Made by a program: the position numbers and the translations under genes. From an uncultured Veillonella sp. (GTDB taxonomy: Bacteria; Bacillota; Negativicutes; Veillonellales; Veillonellaceae), in the NCBI RefSeq assembly GCF_915069625.1, contig NZ_CAJZFD010000147.1, forward strand, positions 1 to 5,351: a stretch of 5,351 nucleotides of DNA, read 5' to 3'. Under the pieces are notes generated by a model. That model searched no databases. It was given only the letters and a program-made list of their open reading frames with translations, and was not told where the DNA came from. Below are positions 1 to 5,269 of this stretch, in pieces. The first letter of the stretch is position 1; every line of letters starts with the position of its first letter.

Positions 1-51
1 GAAGAACCTAGTAATCGTATCGTAGCATTGTGGCGCAAAGTGAGAGGTTAA
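1..51 (+). CDS. C-terminal tail of an upstream protein, probably the Wzz/CapA-type polysaccharide co-polymerase (5' end outside window)
   Basis: Frame 1 is open from the window edge to a TAA at 49-51 and encodes EEPSNRIVALWRKVRG; the other two forward frames hit stops within 25 nt. Only 16 residues are visible, so no domain can be identified. A short basic, tryptophan-containing tail is compatible with the cytoplasmic C-terminus that follows the last membrane helix of Wzz/CapA/CpsC chain-length proteins. In Firmicutes the gene for such a protein commonly lies directly before the CpsD/CapB ATPase, and the next gene starts 1 nt after this stop. The assignment therefore rests on gene order, not on sequence similarity. 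Confidence 0.55.
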   Translation, partial: EEPSNRIVALWRKVRG

Positions 52-52
52 T

Positions 53-664
53 ATGATAAGACTAATTTCTAATGAACGTGGTGATACACTGCTAGTAGAG
101 GCATATCGTACATTGCGCAGCAATTTACAATACGTATGCAATCAACATAATTGTAAGATAATTTGTATTACAGCGGCTACAAGTGGAGAAGGTACCTCTG
201 AGGTAGCGGCGAATACGGCAATAGCTCTATCAAAGAATAATAATAAAGTTCTTTTGGTAGATGGTAATTTACGTAATCCAGTACAGCATGTAGCATTCAA
301 TGTACAAAATAAAGGTCTCACCAATGCAGTTATTATGGATGAAGATTTAACGATTCATCGTAATATAGTTCCTCATTTAGATGTGCTTACTGCGGGCGAG
401 ATAGTTGAGCACCCTTCTGAAGTAGTAGATTCTAGTAAGTTGTCTACAATTTGGGAGTATATTCGCGATGAATACGATGTGGTTATCATTGATACACCAC
501 CTGTATTAGATGTTACGGATGCTATTGTATTAGCTGAAAAATCTGATGGCGTTATGCTTGTTGTTAAAAATGAAGTAGCAAGTCCTAACGATTTAATAGA
601 AGCTAAGAAACGACTAACTCAAGTTGGTATTCCTCTACTAGGGTCCATCGTAATTGATGCGTAG
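53..664 (+). CDS. CpsD/CapB-type BY-kinase family protein with degenerate ATP site (probable pseudokinase)
   Basis: Cytoplasmic P-loop ATPase of the bacterial tyrosine kinase family, whose members pair with a Wzz/CapA membrane protein to control polysaccharide chain length and export. The fold is clear. It has the oligomerisation motif EAYRTLRSN (residues 16-24), a P-loop region ITAATSGEGTSEVAAN (39-54), a Walker A' strand VLLVDGNLRNP (66-76), the LTAGEIVEHPSE stretch (112-123) and Walker B VVIIDTPP (143-150). Key residues are changed. The Walker A lysine is Thr48 (codon ACC at 194-196), and the second acidic residue of the usual DxD in Walker A' is Asn72. The last tyrosine is Tyr141, so there is no C-terminal tyrosine cluster. 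At 203 residues it is shorter than the roughly 220-250 usual for active members and ends at the strand where GxVLN is expected. The start has a GAGAGG site at 42-47, 5 nt away. The reading frame is intact, so it is probably expressed as a non-catalytic or scaffold form. Family assignment is secure; loss of kinase activity is inferred. Confidence 0.88.
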   Translation: MIRLISNERGDTLLVEAYRTLRSNLQYVCNQHNCKIICITAATSGEGTSEVAANTAIALSKNNNKVLLVDGNLRNPVQHVAFNVQNKGLTNAVIMDEDLTIHRNIVPHLDVLTAGEIVEHPSEVVDSSKLSTIWEYIRDEYDVVIIDTPPVLDVTDAIVLAEKSDGVMLVVKNEVASPNDLIEAKKRLTQVGIPLLGSIVIDA

Positions 665-681
665 TAGTAATTAATATAAAT

Positions 682-698
682 TTGATTTGATAAATCAA
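682..698. repeat. Perfect 7-bp inverted repeat with 3-nt spacer
   Basis: TTGATTT (682-688), then GAT, then AAATCAA (692-698) are exactly complementary arms. The stem contains a single G-C pair, and no T-run follows, so it is not a convincing intrinsic terminator. It could be a weak hairpin or a small operator, or it could arise by chance in AT-rich DNA. Confidence 0.45.
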
Positions 699-725
699 GC
701 GTATCCATAAGGTACAGAAAGTCAT

Positions 726-733
726 GAGGTGAT
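726..733 (+). promoter_or_regulatory. Ribosome binding site that sets the aminotransferase start at 738
   Basis: GAGGTGAT is an 8-nt match to the consensus complementary to the 16S rRNA 3' end. It lies 4 nt before ATG 738. The in-frame upstream candidates GTG 729 and ATG 732 fall inside this site and so cannot use it, which favours the start at 738. Confidence 0.8.
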
Positions 734-737
734 GTAT

Positions 738-1937
738 ATGAAAATTAATTTTTCCCCTCCAGATATTACAGAGTTAGAAATCAATGAAGTTGTAGAAGCC
801 TTAAAAAGTGGTTGGATTACAACTGGTCCGCGCACAAAAGAATTAGAGAAAAAGATTGCGGTACAGTTAGGTACACCTAAAGCTGTTTGTTTAAACTCTG
901 CTACCGCGGCGCTTGAGATGTCTCTTCGTGTATTAGGTATTGGCCCCGGCGATGAAGTAATTACCAGTGCTTATTCCTATACAGCTAGTGCAAGCCCTGT
1001 TGTTCATGTGGGGGCTACACTAGTTCTTGTAGATACCCAAAAAGATTCATTTGAAATGGATTACGATGCAGTGGCTCGTGCTATTACGCCAAAAACAAAA
1101 GCTATTATCCCTGTAGATATTGCGGGGGTTCCTTGTGACTACGATCGTTTGCGTTCCATTGTAGAAGAAAAGAAATCTCTCTTTACACCATCTAATGATA
1201 TTCAAAAAGCATTGGCACATATTCCTATTGTAGCGGACTGTGCACACTCCTTTGGGGCTTCATATAAAGGTACACCAACAGGTAATGTAGCTGATTTTAG
1301 TAGCTTTTCCTTCCATGCAGTAAAGAATTTTACAACTGCTGAAGGTGGCTGTGCTACATGGAGACACATAGATGGTATTGATGATGAAGCTATTTATAAG
1401 CAATTCCAATTGTTATCTTTGCATGGTCAAGATAAGGATGCTCTTGCTAAAACAAAAGCAGGCGCTTGGGAATATGATATTAAAGGCACCTATTATAAAT
1501 GTAATATGACCGATATTATGGCGGCTATTGGATTAGCTCAATTTGAACGATACCCAAAACTGTTAGCACGTCGTAAAGAAATCATCGAAGCCTATGATAC
1601 AGCGTTTAAGGATTTACCGGTTACATTATTACACCACTATACGGATGATCATCAAAGTAGTGGTCACTTGTACTTAGTACGGCTAGATGGTCGAGATGCT
1701 GAATATCGCAACAAGGTAATTGAAGCTATGGCTGAAGCTGGCATTGCAACGAATGTACATTACAAACCAATTCCGATGCATACGGCTTACAAGAATTTAG
1801 GATTCACTATTGATGATTATCCAAATGCATATAATCAGTTTAAAAATGAAATCACATTGCCTCTTCATACATTGTTAACAGATGAAGAAGTGCAATATAT
1901 CATTGAAACATTTAAAAGGATTATTACCGAATGCTAG
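738..1937 (+). CDS. DegT/DnrJ/EryC1/StrS family PLP-dependent nucleotide-sugar aminotransferase
   Basis: Cytoplasmic fold-type I aminotransferase, expected to move an amino group (usually from glutamate) to the keto carbon of a nucleotide-linked 4-keto-6-deoxy sugar. From ATG 738 the product is 399 residues and begins MKINFSPPDITELEINEVV, typical of the family. Visible features are SGWITTGP (24-31), the cofactor-phosphate region LNSATAALE (52-60), the ADCAHSFG segment (166-173) with Asp167 placed to contact the pyridine nitrogen, and the internal-aldimine Lys196 in FHAVKNFTTAEGG. The C-terminal part has NVHYKPIPMHTAY and EITLPLHTLLTDEE. An insertion of about 25 residues before the ADCAHS segment, together with the FHAVKNFTTAEGG form, recalls the PglE-like and pneumococcal AATGal-forming aminotransferases (from memory, not aligned). 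The gene overlaps the next one, a sugar transferase, by 7 nt, suggesting its product feeds that enzyme. No 4,6-dehydratase partner is clearly present in the window. Family is very sure; substrate is inferred. Confidence 0.93.
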   Translation: MKINFSPPDITELEINEVVEALKSGWITTGPRTKELEKKIAVQLGTPKAVCLNSATAALEMSLRVLGIGPGDEVITSAYSYTASASPVVHVGATLVLVDTQKDSFEMDYDAVARAITPKTKAIIPVDIAGVPCDYDRLRSIVEEKKSLFTPSNDIQKALAHIPIVADCAHSFGASYKGTPTGNVADFSSFSFHAVKNFTTAEGGCATWRHIDGIDDEAIYKQFQLLSLHGQDKDALAKTKAGAWEYDIKGTYYKCNMTDIMAAIGLAQFERYPKLLARRKEIIEAYDTAFKDLPVTLLHHYTDDHQSSGHLYLVRLDGRDAEYRNKVIEAMAEAGIATNVHYKPIPMHTAYKNLGFTIDDYPNAYNQFKNEITLPLHTLLTDEEVQYIIETFKRIITEC

Positions 1938-2617
1938 TAAAAAACTTTCACGATCTCCCAAAAGAATTACAGTGTGAAGCTGTGCGTCCTTATTTTGAAT
2001 TGTTAAATCAAAAGCGTGGGAGCCTTTTATGTAAAAGTATTTTTGACCGCCTTATGGCCGCAGGGATGCTCATTATATTGAGCCCTGTATTTCTTGTGTT
2101 AGCTATCATGATTAAACGGGATAGCGAAGGAGAGGTTTTCTTTCGTCAAACACGGGTTACACAGTATGGCCGTACCTTTGGCATCTATAAATTTCGCACT
2201 ATGGTAAAAAATGCAGAATCATTAGGTGCTCAAGTGACATCACAAAATGATATGCGTGTTACTAAGGTTGGAAATATGCTTCGTAGTTGTCGTCTTGATG
2301 AATTGCCTCAGCTGATTAATATCCTTTTAGGCGATATGAGCTTTGTCGGCACAAGACCAGAAGTGCCTCGCTATGTGGCGGCTTATACCGATGAAATGAA
2401 GGCAACCCTATTATTGCCAGCTGGTGTAACTAGTGTGGCAAGCATTGCTTATAAAGATGAAGATCAACTTTTACAAAATGCTCAAAATGTTGATGAAGTC
2501 TATATTAATGAGGTATTACCAGGCAAGATGGCTTGGAATTTAAAGAGTATTAAAGAATTTTCTTTTCTACAAGATATTAAAACGATGGTTGATACAGTAT
2601 TAGCTGTATTACGTTGA
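1931..2617 (+). CDS. PglC/WbaP-type polyprenyl-phosphate sugar-1-phosphate transferase (initiating transferase)
   Basis: Membrane enzyme that transfers a sugar-1-phosphate from a UDP-sugar to undecaprenyl phosphate, the first step of repeat-unit assembly. At 228 residues it is the small, single-domain form. A hydrophobic segment at about residues 36-61, broken by Ser51-Pro52, matches the reentrant membrane helix of PglC. It is followed by a VFFRQTRV segment (69-76), IYKFRTMV (85-92), the catalytic Asp123-Glu124 in CRLDELPQL, and GDMSFVGTRPEVP (134-146). Departures from the commonest pattern are Glu68 where proline is usual (GPVFF) and Thr141 for proline in VGPRP; the latter is familiar in one branch of this family. 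ATG 1931 overlaps the aminotransferase stop by 7 nt, with AAAAGGA (1914-1920) 10 nt upstream. This spacing is rather long and suggests translational coupling. The preferred sugar cannot be read from the sequence; an amino-dideoxy sugar from the preceding enzyme is the natural guess. Confidence 0.93.
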   Translation: MLVKNFHDLPKELQCEAVRPYFELLNQKRGSLLCKSIFDRLMAAGMLIILSPVFLVLAIMIKRDSEGEVFFRQTRVTQYGRTFGIYKFRTMVKNAESLGAQVTSQNDMRVTKVGNMLRSCRLDELPQLINILLGDMSFVGTRPEVPRYVAAYTDEMKATLLLPAGVTSVASIAYKDEDQLLQNAQNVDEVYINEVLPGKMAWNLKSIKEFSFLQDIKTMVDTVLAVLR

Positions 2618-2623
2618 AAGAGG
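2617..2623 (+). promoter_or_regulatory. Ribosome binding site that sets the licD-family start at 2629
   Basis: AAAGAGG lies 5 nt before ATG 2629. An in-frame TTG at 2614 would extend the protein by five residues and overlap the previous stop, but it has no Shine-Dalgarno site upstream. ATG 2629 is therefore preferred. Confidence 0.7.
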
Positions 2624-2628
2624 TCCCT

Positions 2629-3489
2629 ATGAGTACATCTATGACAAAGGAAATACAAGAAAAAGAGCTTGCTATGTTGCTGTACTTTAAAGAGTTTTGC
2701 GACAAACATAATTTGCGCTTTTACCTCTGTGGCGGTGGTCTCATTGGGGCTATACGTCATAATGGATTCATCCCTTGGGATGATGATTTAGATTTATTTA
2801 TGCCACGTCCCGATTATGAAAAATTAGCTGAATTATGGCCTAAATATGCAGATGCAGAACGGTATACTTATTGTCGAACTGATCGAAATCATATCTATCA
2901 TGATGCGGGTGCTTCTATTAGAGATAACAACACGACATTTATTAATCGTCATAGTATGCACGAAGATATTTGTCATGGTTTGGCTCTTGAAATTATGCCG
3001 ATTGATGGATGTGCACCAGGAAAAATCAGTCGTGCACTGCAGCTTATGTGGGCCATGACCTTTGCACTTTTCAATGCCCAACGGTTGCCTGATAATAAAG
3101 GACCGATGTATCGTGCATTAGCAGGATGTATTTACAAGGTATTTTCTAGTCAGTCGTTACGGTATCATATTTGGCGTTTTGCGGAAAAGCAAATGACTAA
3201 ATACGATTTCAATACGAGTAAGGAGTGTACTGAATTAATTGGTAGTTTGAAGGGTATGAAGCTGCGTCATCCTCGAGAAGACTTCGAATCTGTTGTATAT
3301 AAGGATTTTGAAGGTCATCAAATACCAGTTATGAAAGGGTATGAAAGATATTTACGTCTCATTTGGGGCGATTATATGCAACTACCACCAGTAGAACAGC
3401 GCGTAGCTAAACATGATGCTGTATTTGCTGATTTGCATACACCTTACAAGGAGTATAGAGGCATACATTATGCCAAAAACGAAGCTTAA
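2629..3489 (+). CDS. LicD-family phosphotransferase
   Basis: LicD proteins are nucleotidyltransferase-fold enzymes that transfer phosphocholine from CDP-choline onto glycans. Their eukaryotic relatives fukutin and FKRP transfer ribitol phosphate from CDP-ribitol. The 286-residue product shows the LicD signature: CGGGLIGAIRHNGFIPWDDD (34-53) continuing to Asp55, with Asp51, Asp52, Asp53 and Asp55 the likely metal-binding acidic cluster, then RPDYEKL (60-66). LALEIMPIDG (118-127) is in the middle, and a C-terminal block runs from about 224 (KDFEGHQIPV) through YERYLRLIWGDYMQLPP (238-254). It has no signal peptide; the hydrophobic patch at about 138-150 may be peripheral. It lies 11 nt after the sugar transferase and 15 nt before a cytidylyltransferase gene, so the donor is plausibly the CDP compound made next door rather than CDP-choline. 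No choline kinase or choline uptake gene is visible here. The family call is secure and the donor is inferred. Confidence 0.92.
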   Translation: MSTSMTKEIQEKELAMLLYFKEFCDKHNLRFYLCGGGLIGAIRHNGFIPWDDDLDLFMPRPDYEKLAELWPKYADAERYTYCRTDRNHIYHDAGASIRDNNTTFINRHSMHEDICHGLALEIMPIDGCAPGKISRALQLMWAMTFALFNAQRLPDNKGPMYRALAGCIYKVFSSQSLRYHIWRFAEKQMTKYDFNTSKECTELIGSLKGMKLRHPREDFESVVYKDFEGHQIPVMKGYERYLRLIWGDYMQLPPVEQRVAKHDAVFADLHTPYKEYRGIHYAKNEA

Positions 3490-3492
3490 CCT

Positions 3493-3500
3493 TAAGGAGG
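3493..3500 (+). promoter_or_regulatory. Full-consensus Shine-Dalgarno site of the cytidylyltransferase gene
   Basis: TAAGGAGG is a complete 8-nt match to the anti-Shine-Dalgarno consensus, 4 nt before ATG 3505. It is the strongest site in the window and suggests efficient independent initiation for this gene, although the spacer is slightly short. Confidence 0.8.
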
Positions 3501-3504
3501 GCCT

Positions 3505-4227
3505 ATGAAACGAATAGCAGTAATCTTTGCGGGTGGCGTAGGTGCTCGTATGAATAACAGCAAGACGCCAAAACAGTTTCTTGAATGGAACGGTAGACCT
3601 ATTTTGATTCAAACTTTAGATGTATTTGAACAAACGGACTTAATTGATGGCATTGTTCTAGCCTGCAAAGCAGAGTGGATTGATCACACCAAGAACCTCA
3701 TCAAAGAGGCTGGGTTACAAAAGGTTCTATCCATTGTTCCAGGTGGAGAAAGTGCTTTAGATTCTCAATATAATGGATTGGCAGAAGCGAAGTGTTTATT
3801 TCCTAATGAAGATGTTACTGTATTGATTCACGATGGTGTTAGACCGCTTGTAGATAAGGAAACAATAGAGAGAAATATCGAATCCGTAGAAACAAAGGGG
3901 TCTGCTATCACTGTTACACCTGCTATTGAAACCGTTATGGTTACGGATAATGGTTCTATCAATCGTATTTTAAATCGCAGTGAATGTCTTATGGCAAAAG
4001 CACCTCAAAGCTTTAAACTAGACGATATTCTATCGGTTCATGATCGAGCAAAAGTAGAAGGTATCCATGATTTTATCGATTCTGCGTCCATGATGATGCA
4101 TTATGGTTACACATTGTATCCAGTATTAGGGGAGACAGAAAATATAAAAATTACGACACCATCTGATTATTATATGTTCACAGGTATTATAAAGAACCGT
4201 GAATTAGGAGGATTACAAGATGAGTAA
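3505..4227 (+). CDS. IspD/TarI-family cytidylyltransferase (CDP-polyol or CDP-sugar synthesis)
   Basis: Cytoplasmic enzyme joining CTP to a polyol or sugar phosphate to give a CDP derivative and pyrophosphate. The 240-residue length is normal. The CTP-binding loop is FAGGVGARM (8-16), followed by TPKQF with Lys23. Next come the HDGVRP motif (109-114), the VTPAIETV segment (137-144), MAKAPQSF (163-170) and NIKITTPSD (213-221). HDGVRP and KAPQSF, rather than the HDAARP and TPQxF usual in IspD, favour the TarI/ISPD-like (ribitol-5-phosphate) branch over isoprenoid synthesis. The location in a glycan operon next to LicD agrees. The IspD housekeeping role is not excluded by sequence alone. The stop overlaps the next start by 8 nt (ATGAGTAA), tying it to the SDR gene. 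Haemophilus Bcs1/Acs1 fuse a similar domain to a reductase; here the partner is a separate and different SDR. The actual phosphate substrate is unknown. Confidence 0.9.
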   Translation: MKRIAVIFAGGVGARMNNSKTPKQFLEWNGRPILIQTLDVFEQTDLIDGIVLACKAEWIDHTKNLIKEAGLQKVLSIVPGGESALDSQYNGLAEAKCLFPNEDVTVLIHDGVRPLVDKETIERNIESVETKGSAITVTPAIETVMVTDNGSINRILNRSECLMAKAPQSFKLDDILSVHDRAKVEGIHDFIDSASMMMHYGYTLYPVLGETENIKITTPSDYYMFTGIIKNRELGGLQDE

Positions 4228-5269
4228 TTCCGTTATTAAACGCGAGTTAACAGCTTTACTACAAGATAAAGAGTACTTTGAATTCCTCCGCCATCAGCGC
4301 ATTCTTGTGACAGGCGCGACGGGACTTATTGGCTCTATGTTTATAAAATTGCTTATACTTGCCAATGAGACTTTTAACTTGGATATAAAGGTAATAGGCC
4401 ATGTACGAAGTCATGATAAAGCACAGGCTATATTAGGTGATTATTTAGATAATGATTCCATTACACTTATCGATGGTTCTTTAGAATCTATTGACGTACC
4501 TTGTGACTATATTTTACATGGTGCAGCACCAACACAATCTAAGTTCTTTATGGAGCATCCTGTAGAAACGATTCGTACTTCGATTCATGGTACGGAAGCT
4601 ATGCTTGAACTAGGCCGTCATAAAACGGTAAAGAAACTTGTATACCTATCGAGCATGGAACAGTATGGTGTTCCTTATGAATCGGGACAGGTGATGACTG
4701 AAGAGCGATTAGGATATTTAGATCACTTAAATGTGCGTAGCTCTTATTCTGAAAGTAAAAGATTATGTGAGTGTTATTGTAAATCGTATGCCGTAGAATT
4801 TGGCGTTCCAGCTGTTATAGCTAGATTGGCTCAAACTTTTGGACCTGGTGTTCCTGTTTCAGATAATCGCGTATTTATGCAATTCACTAAGAGTGCTCTA
4901 AAAAATGAAAATATTGTACTTCATACAAAGGGTGATTCTATGTCTAATTATTGCTATATTACTGATGCATTAACGAGCATTTTAACCCTTATGAAGGATG
5001 GAGAAGCTGGTGAAGCATACAATGTCTGTCATGATGAGGAAACTCGCTCCATAGCTAGCATTGCTCATTTAGTAGCGACCCATGTAAGTCATGATAAGAG
5101 TGAGGTCATTTTTGATATTCCAGAAGATGTACAAGGCTTAGGCTATGCGCCGACAGTGCACATGTTCTTAAGTTCAAAAAAATTAAAGTCCTTAGGATGG
5201 CAGCCTAAGGTAACAATGGCGCAGGCTTATGTAAGACTTGCAGAATATATCCAAGAGGAAGGCCTATGA
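4220..5269 (+). CDS. NAD(P)-dependent epimerase/dehydratase, extended SDR family
   Basis: Rossmann-fold enzyme of the extended short-chain dehydrogenase family, members of which oxidise, epimerise, dehydrate or decarboxylate nucleotide sugars in the cytoplasm. The 349-residue protein has a leader helix of about 27 residues. It then shows the dinucleotide-binding TGATGLIG (31-38), HGAAPTQSKFF (100-110), YLSSMEQYG (142-150) and the catalytic YSESK (Tyr176, Lys180). Substrate-domain segments RLAQTFGPG (202-210), DNRVFMQF (215-222) and NYCYITDAL (243-251) follow. All catalytic residues appear present. AGGAGGA at 4206-4212 lies 7 nt before ATG 4220, inside the preceding gene. The 8-nt overlap with the cytidylyltransferase and the 4-nt ATGA overlap with the following glycosyltransferase suggest that it modifies the CDP product, or a UDP-sugar used by that transferase. 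It is not a TarJ-type zinc alcohol dehydrogenase. The exact reaction cannot be assigned. Confidence 0.9.
   Translation: MSNSVIKRELTALLQDKEYFEFLRHQRILVTGATGLIGSMFIKLLILANETFNLDIKVIGHVRSHDKAQAILGDYLDNDSITLIDGSLESIDVPCDYILHGAAPTQSKFFMEHPVETIRTSIHGTEAMLELGRHKTVKKLVYLSSMEQYGVPYESGQVMTEERLGYLDHLNVRSSYSESKRLCECYCKSYAVEFGVPAVIARLAQTFGPGVPVSDNRVFMQFTKSALKNENIVLHTKGDSMSNYCYITDALTSILTLMKDGEAGEAYNVCHDEETRSIASIAHLVATHVSHDKSEVIFDIPEDVQGLGYAPTVHMFLSSKKLKSLGWQPKVTMAQAYVRLAEYIQEEGL

Larger units (their letters stand above)
665..737. other. Longest intergenic gap, between the ATPase and aminotransferase genes
   Basis: This is the only gap in the window larger than 15 nt. It begins with two further in-frame stops (TAG, TAA) directly after the ATPase stop. 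It then holds an AT-rich stretch with a short inverted repeat and the aminotransferase ribosome binding site. A TTGATG (654-659) and TATAAA (675-680) pair is separated by 15 nt, shorter than the 17 nt optimum of a housekeeping promoter, so an internal promoter is possible but weakly supported. None of the three forward frames encodes a tyrosine-rich tail that a frameshift might have removed from the ATPase. Confidence 0.4.

Noticed and set aside
142..324. 60-residue open frame on the minus strand inside the ATPase gene
   Set aside because: It lies wholly opposite a well-supported gene and shows no recognisable motif; it is a shadow of the coding strand.
53..664. ATPase gene as a frameshifted pseudogene
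   Set aside because: The frame is open throughout, the fold motifs occur in order, and no displaced C-terminal coding sequence is found downstream. Substitution of active-site residues in an intact gene fits a pseudokinase better.
682..698. Inverted repeat as an intrinsic terminator
   Set aside because: The stem has one G-C pair and no downstream T-tract, so it would not stop transcription by the usual mechanism.
729..737. GTG 729 or ATG 732 as the aminotransferase start
   Set aside because: Both lie within the GAGGTGAT ribosome binding site itself, while ATG 738 is correctly spaced from it and gives the family-typical N-terminus.
1047..1247. 66-residue minus-strand open frame inside the aminotransferase gene
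   Set aside because: It is antisense to conserved aminotransferase coding sequence, and its product looks like random Cys/Arg/Asn-rich translation.
2500..2760. 86-residue minus-strand open frame across the sugar transferase/LicD junction
   Set aside because: It is opposite two strongly supported genes with conserved C- and N-terminal motifs and shows no family signature.
2833..3081. Overlapping open frames on both strands inside the LicD gene (2833-3081 minus, 2846-3058 plus)
   Set aside because: Both are low-complexity, Ile/Met-rich translations caused by AT-rich codons of the real gene.
3485..3496. CTTAA-CC-TTAAG palindrome between the LicD and cytidylyltransferase genes as a terminator
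   Set aside because: The arms are only 5 bp with a 2-nt loop, no T-run follows, and half of it is the Shine-Dalgarno site of the next gene.
3382..3612. 76-residue minus-strand open frame across the LicD/cytidylyltransferase junction
   Set aside because: It is antisense to the conserved LicD C-terminus and the CTP-binding loop of the next gene.
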